From NCBI GenBank assembly GCA_963070105.1, contig OY718805.1, positions 1,240,001-1,304,000 of the forward strand: DNA of 64,000 nt, written 5' to 3'. The notes beneath the pieces were generated by a model. That model was not told the origin of the DNA and did no database searches. It saw only the letters and a list, made by a program, of their open reading frames with translations. This DNA comes from Litomosoides sigmodontis (lineage: Eukaryota > Nematoda > Chromadorea > Rhabditida > Onchocercidae). The position numbers were made by a program, and so were the translations under genes. Shown one piece after another: positions 12,801 to 26,363 of the stretch (the stretch's first letter is position 1; the number at the start of each line of letters is the position of its first letter).

Positions 12801-15800
12801 TTATCACATAATACTCCCCGCTACAAATAAAACTTTTGACAAGTAAATGAACATGCTTTGATCGATAAATATTGCTTCTCTTGTTCGGTTCGTAATTTTA
12901 CGTTAACTTGTGTCTTATCTTGTGACTCCATTAATTCTTGTTTCATTGCCTCTAATTCTTCCAAGAAATCTCGTTTTCCCTTTTCTGATTTTGTCCTGAA
13001 AAAAATGCTAGGAAGCAACTTGAACTATTCTATTTGTCAATCAAAATTCTATCAATTTAGGAAGAGAAAATTTCTAATAAGTAGAACCATGTCACTTTAA
13101 TTAGCTCCAAATAAGTTTTTTTCTTTTGTAAAACAAATTTCAAGCCCGAAAAATTAATTCTTACCTTAAAGTTTTTTCATTTTCCAAATCTTCCCTCACT
13201 TCTTGCACTTCTAACATTAATTCTTTTGTCTGCTTCAACAAATTTTGTTTTTGCAACTGCTCATCATCACAGCTAGATAGCAGATAAATATTCAATATTT
13301 ATTGCAAGTCTAGTCATTAAATAACCAATAAACTCATTGTACAACAGCAATTTATAAAAACAAGATTTGAATAATAATTTGATCAGATATGTAACAAACA
13401 TGGGATACCGTGTAAGAACTTCAAGGAGTTCCTTATCTTTGTTTTGAAGTTCAGCACTTAGTTCGTTTAGCTTCTTCAGCAATTCCTCATTTCCATCCCT
13501 AATGTCTCGCATTTCTGCACAAAGTTTCTGATTTGCTACTTCTGCCATTTCATTGAGCTAAACTGCTCAAAAATAGTGTAAAAAAACTTCTATAGAAATA
13601 AAAATCCATAGAAATACCTACCTGCCACCTTCGAAGCAATTCGAAATCAAACTATTATATGATTACCATACAAATACAAAAAGTCATTTGAAATGACGAA
13701 AGTAAATTTATCCCAAAGTGAGATAAGATGTTTAGGTCAGGATAAAAAACAGGAGGACAGCTTTTCGTTAGTCATTAATACACTTTGTTAACCTTCTTCA
13801 GCTCTTCGTTTTCCTGTTCGTAATTCGTTATCTTTGCTTCCAATTTCACCCTTAATTTGACATTCTGCCGATTTTGCTCTTCTTCAACAACAATTTTCTG
13901 AGTAGCAGCTGCAAGCCTTCCCTCAAGTAGCGCCTTCTCCTTCGACATCTGAAAGAAGGTGGATGGAAAAATTTTGAGAACTTTCGCAAATTTTCAAACT
14001 GGAAACTATGTTAACCTTTTCATTTGCTTCAAAAAAACGGTTTTTCTCCAAAGTGACATTTTTCAATTTTTGATCAACAGAAGCATAAGACAATTGTAAC
14101 TGTTCGTATTTTCCATTTTCCACTTGAAGTTGATCTCTAAGAGTTGCTGCGTTATCCTGAAAATAGATCTCAAAAATGTGAAACAAAACTAACGGCATAA
14201 AATCCCCAATAAAACAGAATGGAATCATGTATAGTGAAATAGCAGTCAAAGTTTTGAAACTTGCGGTAACTTTAGAAAGAAATTTGACAAGCGTGAACAC
14301 ACAAATCTGCAAATTTTCGAGAAGCCCATATCAAAAAAATTTCAAGTTAAAGACAGAAATATACCTTCAGTTTTTTATACTCAGCAGAAACGGAAATACA
14401 TTCAGCTTCTTTTTCCTCAAACTTCTGCCTGAAACTTTCGACCTCTTTTTCGAGTTGTGCTTTTATGGAGAGCAATTGATCTTTCATATCTTCCATTTCC
14501 GTTTTTTCTACGCATTCCTCTTCTAGTAATTTTTGTAATTCCGCACGATCATTCGTTAGCTAAAAAATTTTAGATAAAGATTAAAATGTTTTCAATGATC
14601 TGGACTGTTATAAAAAAAAGCCTCAGAAAACTCGCAAAACTCTTTAGTAAACTAAAATGATATTCCCAGCAAAAAAAAACGATCCCTTCTTCCACCCGCA
14701 ACACAAAGCCAAAACCAAACCTGCTCAATGCGAGCTGAGTAATCCGATAAAGTACACTCTTTTTGCAACAGCGTTTCCCGTAAAGATTTTAATTCTGTTT
14801 CCTTGCAAGCCATGGCTTCTTCATTTGCGGTAACTTCCAAAAGAGGTTTAACCTTAAAACGGTCCAACCGATCAGCAAGTAGGCGTATAGGGAAATGAAG
14901 AATAAAAATTTTGTGAACTGAAAAGATTAATTTCACACTAGTGCATGTTAAGCAGATAGGGTTAAGGTTTCCCACTGCTTACCCGCCAAATTTTAAAAGT
15001 TGAGAACCTTAGCAAACAATCGCCACCAATTCCAATCTTTTAGACGTGACCAAGCTAAGCCATTTTTCTGTATAATCCGAATCGCGGAAACTTGCTGCAA
15101 AAGTTTCTTAAAAGCACGACGAGATAGATAACCACGACAGTAAGTTTGAAACCGAATTACGAAACACTGCAACTCTTTATCACGCATTTCTTCTAAAGCA
15201 GCGATAACACCTGATCGGAAAAATACTTTTGATTGACCAATACGAAAGAGATTTGCATCCACTTCTAGCGCAGTGAGAAGTAATCTGTAAGAAAATCATG
15301 TAGTTCAAAAAACGTTCCAATATTAATCCCATTATCATCAATTTTATCTGAAATCACGCAAGGAATAAAAAATAAGCTTTGTAGCATCTATATATCGATA
15401 AAAATTCATACCTAACGGTTTCTTTTCCATCCAAAAAACCAGGAGGAATAGTTTCCCGATCAACAAGCAATTCATATCGTCGGCGAAAGTCGTGGAACGG
15501 CATTCTGTTTGGATAACCTTGTCGACAAATACGGATACCTTCTAAAACACCATTACAACGAAGCTGCTCTAGTACCAACGGGCCATTAACTACACCAGCC
15601 TGGAAGATGAAAATATCCTAAAATTGATTGAAAATGCATTTCTTTATACAAAGCAATAATGAGGCACTATTGCTTTACAAATATGTTACAAAAAAAATTT
15701 AGCTCCGTGAAAAAAAAACTTTGAGGTCAATGCGTTAACATTGATCTCAAAGCATTTCTTTAATTAGGCAATAGCACAATTCGATCATTTTCAAAAGAAA

Positions 15801-18800
15801 CATAAAACTTCTTGAATGTTGTGTCTGAGCATACTTTAAACAGAATTTTCAATGTTTAACCTTTTTCTCATGATTTGGAATAATACATCGAATAAAATGA
15901 GGAGAAGTATTCTGCAGCGTTTTCATTAGCCGTGATAGCTGCTCCTTGTACGTTTGTCCAACCGTGCGAAACATCCCTCGTTTAGTTCGTGAGCCAAATA
16001 CATAATCCGCTTGATCGGTTATTCCCAAACTTGCAAATTCGGCTATAAGTATAAAATACCAGGAAAAGGATAGAAAGTAATATTTTAAATGCAAGTTTAA
16101 TAAATAAGCAGTATTCGAATCTGAAGAGTACAATCCTTCTAGAACATGCTAGTTCTTCAATGTTCATTAATAGTAATCGTTTTAAACATCTTCCCTGGAA
16201 GAATAAAAAATTAACTTATTCGAAAGACTCAAAAATGACAAACCATTTTTCCACATTTCTGCGACAAACTGATCTCCCGAATTTTGAAGAAGAAACACTA
16301 CTGAGTCGTTCAGTGGATCCATATTTTTCATTAACCATTGGTCTACAAAACTCAAATTTAGAATTTACGAAGTTGACCGAGCCAAATTCTTTTGGTTAAA
16401 ATTTTAAGTTACTACAAATCATCGCATAAATCACCTGCGGCATAATCTACGCGGCCCGCATAATGGACAATAGCAAAATCCGATTTCGTCCGGAATTCAG
16501 GAATTATGAATTTCGGATGTTTCGACTGATTGGCAATTAGCTTCTCCACGTACGATTTATCAGTTGATTTCGGAAATATACACTGCTCGTCCAACAGTGA
16601 TAAAACACCTAATGGCTGCACAGAAACAATTTATTACACTTGTTTTTTGAAGCGTGTAGTAAACGAGAACATATGTTGTCTTAAAAATTATCATCTTTTG
16701 AGTGGGCAACGCTTCTACTCAGATATATTTTGGAGTACCACGAGAAGCTTTTCTACTGACGGAAATAAGTAATAACATGTATAGCTTATCTTTTCAAGGA
16801 ATCCATTTGCACACAATATTACTGAAACAATTTTTAGCTTGTTTTTTTTAGAAAGCCATAAAGTGTTCAAGAATTTAAAAATTTCTAATAAATGGAGAAG
16901 CGTGATACTTCAAAAATATTTACCTTTTCGATAAGATCGATAGTAGGTTGCAAATCAAGACCAAAGTCAATAAAATTCCATTCGATCCCTTCCTTTCGAT
17001 ACATTTCTTGCTCCAAAATAAACATTGTATTATTAAATAATTGTTGCAGTTTTTCGTTCGTATAATTTATGCATAGCTGCTCAAAAGTGTTTAATTCGAA
17101 TATTTCAAATCTGAAATTAGTAATCTCATACAATTTCCTGATGAATTGATTTCATTATTAATTAAACTTTCTTTTGCAGAAACTTATCATATTTCCAAAA
17201 TTTACCCAGCAATATCAAGTATTCCAATGAAGGTTGCTCCACTATTTGCTGAACGTCCCAAGGAGCGATTAATTCGCGACACCAGCCACCGAAACATTCG
17301 TTCATAACTTGCTTTTGCAATAGCTTCAACTGCATACTGAACCTGCTCACGAGTTTGAGCTTTATGCACATAATCCCGACCAACCTGAAAATTTAACTAC
17401 CGAAGACATAATTTTATTATTCACGTACAAGCACACAATATATATGCACCATATACGCAGATATAATGCATATATGGTATTTTTCGCATCGCACTAACCT
17501 TTACTCGTGGTTTCAAAAATGCTTTCGCTAAATCCGAAACTGGCAATCCAAGTAAGCAACATATTTTTTGAGCAACTGAAACTACAATTTGCTCATTAAA
17601 ATAAAAATTTTAAACAACAAGAGAGAAATTTATTTACCCAACAAACCTCTGATACAATCGATAAAAAGTTTTAAAGTGCTGGAACACAAATGTTCTCAAA
17701 ATATTAAATGTGCTAAAGGTAATGAAATAAGACCTCTATCATCGACAAGTATTGCTTGATCAGAAGTACGATCTTCAGTGAAGGACAAATTTCCCAATAA
17801 TAAAATTGCACAAGTTACGCGCATGACTGCTGAAATATTTCATTACTTTATTATTACTTTACATCCGATAAAATAAACACTACTTTAAAATAAGTTCAGT
17901 TTTATAACCAACATTTCACCTATCGTTTTGAGGAAGAAGACGCTTCAAAATATTACGACGCAATTAATAGCGTAATAAAATGTATCAGGAAATTAGGTGA
18001 AAATGTAGAACAATTAAAGGTTTTACTAGAATATCAAGAGTCAATATTTGCTTTATGTTCCTTGTAAACTAAGTTATTTAGTTTACCATCAATGTCCGTG
18101 TCAGAAAAATCCATCCCTTTCATTGCGTTCAAAGTGTTTGACAATTCGGCAGCATCATCAACATTCGGGATGATAAGATTCCCATTTGTGAGGAATCGAT
18201 ATTTGTCGATATCATCCATTAAATACGTACCTATAAAAGTCCATTTTATTTCGTAATAATTATAGCATTTCATTCGAATCGAGCTATTTTCCTGCTACCC
18301 TATTTATTCGCAAAAAAAATGACTTTTACACCATAAATCTGTGAAATCATACTCCATTCAAAAAATACGGTACTTTTTCTGCTAACAGATGAACCAAGCA
18401 ATAACTGATAAAAGAAATGGAATGATCGCTCATTTGCTGCTTGTCGAATAGTACGCGATTTTTCCAACAAATAGTGCTCAATATTTGCACCTGTTATGCA
18501 ACCACTCTGATCGAAATTTATCCTGATAAATTTACCCTACAACAAGTCTTTACTAACCTTAAAGCAGTTGAACTTATTTTTTACAATTTCTCTAGTAAGA
18601 AAATAAAAGGGAATTCAAAATTACCCGATCTTTCATTCATAAAAACCAATTTTTCTGCAGACAGAAGGGAATTCTAAAAATTTCTAGCTTTAATTCTAAA
18701 TAAACAACAACGTGCAGTATATTTAAGTTGCAGAGAAATGCTAAAAAGGCAGTACAGAAAATGGGTGGGAATCAAAATCATTGAACGGTAGCGACTTTTT

Positions 18801-20853
18801 AGGAAAATGACCATATCTTGCACGAAATTAAGTAAAACCACCAAAATAAAAACAAAAACTTACAAATCTCGAAGAATTGTCATTTTTGATTGTTTTACTA
18901 TTACCGAAAGCTTCAAGAATCGGGTTTGCTAATAGCAACTGATCTTCCAGTTGACCCTGCATCAAATGTTCAATCAATTAAACTCTCCCCTCAAAAATTT
19001 TGAATTGCGGTCCTTGGATTCCAGAAGCTGTCTAACATTCGCTTGTTTTATCAAAGAAATACTTTCACTACTCAAAATCAACGAAAAAGAACTTACAACA
19101 GAAGACATGTTCTCCGAAACAGGTGACAATGACAATGATGTCGGTAGTAGAATCTGAATAGGAGAAAAATGATATAGAGGTAATTAATTTCAAATGAGAA
19201 CTAAAGAGTATTACTAAAGCCATGAAAAGTCATTATTCGAATCATAATCTTTGCTAAATCTATAGGCAAGTGCTACATTACCGTGCAAAATTATTCATAC
19301 AAACAGTTACTTAAAAATTCATTGCAATCAAAAGCATAATCAATTAACAATAGAGAATAAATTTGACAAGAAACAGAACTCTTCCGGGACTTCTGGCAAA
19401 TGATGAACGCATGTGTCGTCCAGCACCCGCAATATCTGCCAAATATTGAACTACTTTTTTCGTATTTTCTGTCTTCCCAGCACCTGATTCTCCTGTGCAA
19501 AGGATGGATTGATCTTCTCGCTCTGAAACTTCAGGAAGTTTTTATTCATGTTCTCAATCTTATATTTTTAAATACACAATTTTAGTGTCTAAAACCTTCA
19601 TTACAAATTCACAAAAACGAACGATGCAACATTTCGTGATAAGCGCAGTCAGTCACAGCGAACACATGAGGAGGTACTTCGTGTCGTTTTCTCCCACGAT
19701 AACTTTTCATTACTGTTGTTGAATAAATATGAGGCATCCACTTGTACGGATTGATAACGACACAAAATAAACCCGAATACGTCTGCAGAGAAAAACTATA
19801 GGTGGTATGCATTACACTAAAACCTTTGATTCCCAATGTTATCATACAGTAAACTTGTCAGTTACTTCCACCTAATCCTGTTGCTTTTGTGCAAATTATA
19901 TGCTGAAAGTTTAAAAACCTACATATATAAGCGACGAATAATATCGCTGCCGAAGATTGTGTAGCACACAAGCTTCGTTTAAGTACGAAAGTGATGACAT
20001 GTCTTCTATTTTGTCTAATTTAACTGGATTTACAGATTGTAGCTCTTCTCGACATACAATTTTTTCGCGATCTGTACCTTCAATCCTCAATAAAACACGG
20101 TCATCTGCTACATTCTGCAACATGATGGCAACTCACATCAGTTGCTCAAAATATGTATATTGACTTTCACTTTCCCAAAATACAATCTCTTTAACCGTGT
20201 TATATTTTGAATGAATATATTGCGGTATTGGTAGCTACATCATTCTCACTTAAAAATGATAAATCAAAAGTGATAAATAACAATTTTTTCTAACTTCTTA
20301 ACTGCAGTCTCGCTTTATGTTCATGACTACCTCACTACCTAAATTATGCATATGTAGCTGAACTAAATCGTTTTCAGTGGAAATGTTATTTTTCAAGAAA
20401 ACCAGAATACCTAGGTGGAGGAAATCAATGCAAAGTGTTTGTAAAAATTAAACCTACTTGTATAACAATATCATGTGATAGCATAAATTTATTTACGAAA
20501 ATCACACTTCACTTACATTTGTGAAAGTCAGACAATGCAGTGAGTTTTACCATAGAAACCAGATTGTTCAACAATAACTGTATTTCAAAACTTACCCGAA
20601 TTACAACCCCCAACACAAAGCCTTCGATAGGGTCTGGTACCCAAACATGTTCATTCTGCTTCAGATTGATCGTACTCACAGTTCCCAGTTTCCCCATTCT
20701 AAGGTTGAAATTAGAATCCAGGAACCAAATATTCTGATAACGATTAACTACAATATCCTCTAACACATACAATAGAGTAATACGCATAACAGACGACAAG
20801 GAACACGATTTATCACAAACATAATACTGAATAAAAAAGAGTGCATAATTCAA
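6894..20853 (-). CDS. non-muscle myosin II heavy chain (38 exons)
   Basis: Exons from 5' to 3': 20853-20596, 20114-19923, 19782-19623, 19522-19380, 18956-18864, 18536-18374, 18230-18087, 17829-17734, 17575-17499, 17384-17206, 17110-16924, 16615-16435, 16342-16244, 16042-15861, 15599-15412, 15284-15008, 14852-14721, 14559-14365, 14156-14016, 13948-13793, 13557-13409, 13272-13165, 12995-12857, 12736-12614, 12465-12277, 11939-11844, 11660-11517, 11285-11100, 10368-10222, 9943-9827, 9640-9398, 9243-8993, 8856-8610, 8387-8289, 8204-8076, 7717-7634, 7519-7297, 7021-6894. The sum is 6,045 nt, 2,014 residues, all junctions in phase. The motor shows P-loop GESGAGKT (about 214-221), switch I NDNSSRF (about 276-282), switch II DIAGFE (about 499-504), the reactive-cysteine segment [12 protein letters not shown] (about 732-743), converter, a lever with IQ-type sequence, then VKPLLEV opening a rod of about 1,070 residues and a Ser/Gly-rich non-helical tail. 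This is an actin-based motor of cortex and cytokinesis. The family is certain; NMY-1 versus NMY-2 type is not (the N-terminus [10 protein letters not shown] leans to NMY-2). The first exon's start is uncertain; an ATG at 20793 or an upstream exon is possible. Confidence 0.95.
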
Positions 20854-22544
20854 TTGCCTATCAATGATACTTGTAAAATTTCACAAAACACATTATGTTT
20901 GTGAATCCCGAGACTAGCACTTAAATCTTACGCTGAAATATTTTTTCTGCCTAATACCTCCACTTATTAAATTAACTTTGGCTCCTTCACACACGTGAAG
21001 TTTTAAAACGACAGCTTTAAATTAGCATATATGTTAATTTTAATTTAAAAATTTCGATGAATCACCGATTTTCATCTAAAATTTCAATACCATGCCGAAA
21101 TAATTTTTTACTGTATAATTTATTTAATTATTATAAACCACACAAACGAAATTTTTTACATAATCAATGATTAGTAAAATATACCATAGCTCCACTTGCT
21201 TTAGTCCCACTGCTCAATTAGCTTCTTCGCGTACAACAAAAATAAGTAAGCACAGTAACGCTTACAAAAAGGCACACACACACACACACACACACGATGC
21301 GTTTCAATTCAACAGATTGTTTGAAAGTGGCGCGCTGAGTCAGTATGAAATTCGATGCAACTCATTTCTATAAGTGGTGTTTTCTTTCGCTGTACGTGTT
21401 TGAAACGTTCCTTAAAATTCAGAATTTATTACAAAAAAAAATTTGCATAACTTTGTGCAATTATCAATTGAAACTGAGGCATTTTTGATGTTTAGAACGT
21501 CCATTCAAAATCTTAGAAGTCGTGAAAATTTTTTCTTCGTGGTGGTACCATTATGCATAATATTACGTGGCAGTTTTACTGCCTCTATCACTTATAATTT
21601 ATACTTTACATAAAGCGCAAAGAGTAATAAAAGAAATCGATCCATAAAAGTTTTAGCAGGGCATTTCAGCTCGCCCGTACTTGAGAGAAAATCATTAGAA
21701 GTAGCAAATTCACAGGTTATCACTCCCTAATGCTTTCCTCTGCTTGCTAAGACTAAGTCCTTGTCATTGATAACATAGGCAATCATAATTGCCACTAATG
21801 TTAATGTGTTATAAAGTGATATCGGTAAATCCCTATACTTCCCTTTCTTCTCTCCTAATTTGTCTTATTACGTTGATCAGTTGTTAATTATCGGAGTTTG
21901 TTAAGATACAAAGTATTTTTTTGCTTATTTACCGATTATTACTATTTGATGCAATTGGATTTCATATGTAACATAATGCATAAGTTGTGCTAAATGAATA
22001 AAATTTTTATTCAATCTATCTGAAAATTACCGTATCGCTAAGGATTGTCACATAGGAAATTATAAAACATAGAAAGTTTGATTAAACGAAATATCAATAA
22101 GACTGATAAAAAAGTTACCAATGTTAAATTAAAGCAAACATAGAAAATGGGAAACAATGATATTAGGCTCATTAGAGGGAATGGCTCAATTTACTGTTTA
22201 TTTTAAATAAACACATCATTCATTGTTCATGTTGGCCTGTTTCCTAATCTTTCATGGCAAATTTCGTAGTAAACTATTTAATGATCATAGCTAAAAAAGG
22301 ATACCACTCAGTTAAAATTATACTCTAGTTACAGTTCCAGGTTTTCAATCTCATGAGATGGCAATCACAAATTCGCAAAGTAGGAAATTATTGTAAATTG
22401 TACAGTTTTTTCGATAAGGAACTCGCTTTTAAAGAAAGAACTCTGACTTTGTGAGAAACGTGAGCTACTTTAAACATTAGAACTCCATAAAATCTCATCC
22501 TTTATTTTTCCAAAAACCGATACATAAGCAGAAACGATTACCGA
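20854..22544. other. intergenic region upstream of myosin, with a CA microsatellite
   Basis: About 1.7 kb between the myosin start and the LRRC57 stop, both on the minus strand, so the myosin promoter should lie here. A (CA)n run sits at about 21273-21294. No exon with a convincing frame and splice context was seen. An AATAAA on the minus strand at 22506-22501 is about 40 bases after the LRRC57 stop and is its likely polyadenylation signal. Confidence 0.5.
21272..21295 (+). repeat. (CA)n microsatellite
   Basis: Uninterrupted CA dinucleotides, about 12 units, about 420 bases upstream of the first myosin coding exon on the opposite strand. Confidence 0.9.
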
Positions 22545-23968
22545 TTACATTTTTCTTTTTGTAGCAGTGTATCTGTTTTGATACTCTTCATAACCAGGCA
22601 AACTTTGGAAATCTTTGTCCTGGAAAAGATTTCCGGCATATGCAATTAGACTAACATTGGAATTAATAAGGAAATCACTTATAAAATCTGTTTTATTCAA
22701 ACAATTTTCCTCCAATCGAAGTATCCTCAAAGCTTCGCAATGCACTAAATTCGTTGCATTTAACGAATTTAATCTGTTTTGATTCAAATTAAGTTCCGAA
22801 GTTTTCAGAAATTTCACCTGAAATAAAAAAAATAATGTAATAAGAAGTAAAAAGCTGTAAGCCATTCTTTACGAGGGCTGTAAGCCACTTTTTACGGATA
22901 TATTATTTAATGGTAGGCTTTCCTACAGAACTTAAGCTTAAGCCACTTGAATTCTGATTATCCAAGTTTTCAATATGTGTAGCGCTAGCAGGTAGTTAGA
23001 AATTGTATCAAAACCAGCCTCGTCCGGAAGAAATTCGATATAATTGGATGATATGTCAAGAATGTCCAGCGCCGACAAGTGGCACACACATATAGGCAAG
23101 TTCACAAACTTATTTTTTGAAATGTTCAGTGTTTTTAGGGAACATAAACCAGCCAACGATTCTGGAAGGCAGCTAAGTTGATTGCAGGATAGATCTAAAA
23201 CTTCAAGTTTCTTCAGAACACCCATTTCATCCGGCAAGCTTTCCAATTCATTATTGGAAAGATGGAGTTGTTTTAGATTACTGAATGAACCAATAAATGT
23301 TGGCAGAGTTCGGATTCTGTTCTGCGAAACATCGAGATTTCGCAGGATTTCACAAACCTAAAGAATTTAGCGTTAAAAAAAGCTAAAATTGAGAAATTAT
23401 TAGCAATCTGAAAGGGTGTTCTTAAAGCCAAACTACTGAAGGCCTCTTTGGCACTATTCTTTCCATTTTGCAATACAATGTGAAAATAACAAAAAATAAT
23501 ATTATAAATGTTGGCAGAATATAGGTCTTTTGACATGCCACTTTGCAGTATGAATTTCAATCAGCAATTTTGTATGAATATATTACTACAGCTACTGAAT
23601 GAAGCAGCAACTTTGAATCAATCGTCATCATCAAAAAGGTAGTAGCATTAACCACTAAATCCTGACTTGCTGCACGTTACCGGGACGACACCAATGATAA
23701 ATGATCATAGAAAATAACAGCTTATATTAAAGTAAACATGCAGATATAAGGCGATAAAGCCTACTTCCTGCAATTGTTCAGGTAATATTTTCATACTACA
23801 ATTTCTCAGCTGTAAAACTCGACTTTTCTGCGCCGTTTCTAGGTGACGTTGTATCACTGATATGGATGGACCACGCTTAATCCCCAAACTTAATTTCTTT
23901 CTTCCCGAACTTCCATGTGTTGCTGCTGCTGTGGATGATAATTTCGATTTCGAAGAGTCGTTCCCCAT
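22545..23968 (-). CDS. LRRC57: LRRC57-like leucine-rich-repeat protein
   Basis: Exons 23968-23765, 23357-23019 and 22817-22545 give 816 nt, 271 residues. The protein begins MGNDSS, a fit to the N-myristoylation pattern (Gly2, Ser6) also present in vertebrate LRRC57. It then has a basic Ser-rich stretch, an ETAQK segment as in LRRC57, a run of LxxLxLSxNxLxxLP leucine-rich repeats, and the family's closing block (ILRLEENCL... then AYAGNLF... then RYTATKRK). Vertebrate LRRC57 is about 239 residues; the excess is in the N-terminal region. The first intron is ordinary. For the second, the in-phase GT is missing: a GC donor after GAG (23018-23017) keeps both frame and exact family spacing, whereas the nearest GT shifts the frame. 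A proposed acceptor 37 bases before the ATG (tttttag, near 24005) may be a trans-splice site or a 5' intron. The family is thought to bind membranes; its function is not established. Confidence 0.88.
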
Positions 23969-25052
23969 CGTGCATTCTACCGGTCGCAAAACATTTAAAT
24001 CATTCTAAAAATAATATTTTATATCATAAAGTCTCATTAATCTTCTTTTAGAGGTTACATTTGTCGTAAGCACGTTTTAATTGAAAATAGAAAGCGATCT
24101 AGAAAGGACCTTATGCTAAGAAATCATCTTAAAAAATGTGGTTTCAAATAATATTAAAGGATTATGAACTGTCCCATGAAAAATAAAAATACTTGCCGGT
24201 CATTCCAGCAATAAAAGCTGGAACACCGTCAAACCTTGAAATGGTAAATCGCAACAAATCAAATACACAGCCAGCAAAGGAAACTTCGATATCTGTATCA
24301 GTTTTACACCAGCGCTTTCAGATATGGCAAACTGATATTTCAAACACTGCCCGAAGAGACCAATAAATAATTGCTGAATGTGACGAGCGATGAGATGATA
24401 ACCAGTTAATACCAGCACTATTAATCATCTTTATAAGGGAATCATGGAATCACAGAGAATTTATTAATTAATGTTGTGTATTTATAACAAAAAACAAAAT
24501 AACACAAGATAACAAAAGTATGTAAAAGTGAACAGGCACAAGCTGATGTATTACAGATGAATATAAATAATTAAGATGCTGTTTACTAATTTGCTCCGAA
24601 TCATTCGTACAACTTATCAATGGACAATAAAGTTACGCAGCAAAGTATCGCTTATCATATTTGTAAAGTTATATACAAAAAAGAAACGTTTCACATACAC
24701 ATAAGGAAAAAAAGTACATCACATCCTTTGATTTCTTTGAGTGGCTTAGGAGACCACTCATACTTGAATGACCGATCTTCTTAGGAGAGATCTATGTACA
24801 AAGTTAATCATAAATTCACACAAATTTTGCACCTACTGCTCATTAATCTATCAGTTACTATCAGCTAAGGAAAAAACCATAGGCGCTGCTATTACTGTTT
24901 ATCATTACACTACAACCTGATGACTTCTAGGTGAAAGTCAGCAAGCATTAAAAGCCCACTTTCAATTAAAATATAACTTATTCCCTTAATAATAGGTTTA
25001 GAAATAATTCCAGGGTTGTAAAATAATTTTAACCAAATAAATTAATATATTG
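23969..25052. other. intergenic region between LRRC57 and KRTCAP2
   Basis: On the minus strand at about 24418-24194 two overlapping frames are open: one of 72 codons with an ATG, the other about 42 codons beginning after a TGA (RWCKTDTDIEVSF...). A possible donor follows. Neither frame joins LRRC57 in phase and neither is recognised, so I leave it uncalled. The rest holds no feature that I can support. Confidence 0.3.
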
Positions 25053-26358
25053 CTAGTATTTCTTCTTCCGCTGCTGCGTAGGTTGTTGCACAACTGTCGT
25101 TGCGTATCTCGTTTGGCTGATTCCAGTCAATAAGAACAGTAAGAATGCAGAGAACAGCATGCACACCTGGAAAAAAACATATATTGAAACGGCAGAAAAC
25201 AATTTATATGATATAACTTCAAGAACAGTTTGGCATTTCTATTTGTAAAGTCTTTCCCTCTTCTTCAACGGTTGCACCTTCTTTCACCGGCAAGTATACC
25301 ATTAACACTCCATAAGAGATTAGAATTTGAGCTGTTTCATGACTCTTTGTCAATCCACTCATCACAAAGTTAGTTTGGTCCCATTTCAAACTACTCAACA
25401 CTAATTTTGATTTTTTTGTTAATAAAATTTCTGTTCATAATTTTTACTGATACCTTTTCGGCGAATGGTTACGTCCTAATGCCTCAAAACCTATTTCTCC
25501 GAAATGAATTATAAAAAAAAACCTGCCACCTTTATTTAGATCATTCCTTATTTAGTATTAATTTAGACGATTACTTCCTATCGTTTCTGTCAGTGTCAAG
25601 ATGTCGCGCATTGAAAACAATAGATTTGAACACCTCTCTTTTTTCAGTAGGCATTTTTTGCCGGGACATGGGATAAATCTTAGTATCCGAAGATTTCGTT
25701 TGAAGGCCCTTCAAAATAAACCAAAACATAAGCACACAAAAAGCTTAACAATTAACAAACCGTGATAGCTACTCGATGAATAGTTGCAGAAGCAACGACA
25801 GCGACAAAGAGACATAAGAAGACCTCTGCAAGCCCAGCTTTCACCTGTTCACCGACTGAGGTCATTTGAAAATTTGACAAAGCTGTCAGCAAGAAAACAA
25901 AAACTAAGGAACCCAAAGCACCAGCAATTAAAGTTCCAACTTTAGAAGCTGCTAAGTCATTCTGAAAAGAAAAATAAGTAGTCAAACGGATAACGAAAAA
26001 AAAAATAAAAAATAAGCAGCACTAGTTTGGCCAACACCACTGAAAGGCCCAATAGAGGAGTCACCAGTTAAAATCCATAAAAAATTAGCTTTAGTGTAAA
26101 GTGATTACCGTGTCATAATAGCCTTAATAGAAAAGTTATAATATCATAACAACTTACTATGTCATAATAGTCCATGTCATTTTATTTAAAGCTTGCTTTT
26201 GTCTAAGGTTAAAACCATTGCAGCACACCACATTGGTAGAAACAGTTATTATCACTACCTACAAACAGGAATCAACTTACTTTCATGATTTGGCCGATAC
26301 CAATTATAATAATGGCGATAAGAAAAGCGACTGCAGCACTAGTCGAATGACTTGCCAT
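25053..26358 (-). CDS. KRTCAP2: KRTCAP2, oligosaccharyltransferase accessory subunit
   Basis: Exons 26358-26281, 25961-25761 and 25166-25053 give 393 nt, 130 residues, close to the roughly 136 of vertebrate keratinocyte-associated protein 2. All junctions are GT...AG and phase 0. Recognition rests on the order of hydrophobic helices and conserved pieces: GTLIAGALGSLVFVFLLTAL (middle), then EVFLCLFVAVVASATIHRVA, then a last helix with a basic C-terminus ending RKKKY. KRTCAP2 is a small multi-pass ER membrane protein of the translocon-associated STT3A oligosaccharyltransferase complex, acting in co-translational N-glycosylation. A strong acceptor (tattttcag) ends 5 bases before the ATG, which suggests spliced-leader trans-splicing or a 5' UTR intron. 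The 594-base second intron holds a 60-codon minus-strand open frame (25401-25219) that I do not call. Confidence 0.93.
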
Positions 26359-26363
26359 CTAAT

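Noticed and set aside
25219..25401. 60-codon minus-strand frame in the KRTCAP2 second intron
   Set aside because: KRTCAP2 exons join in phase without it, and there is no acceptor-donor pair that would include it.
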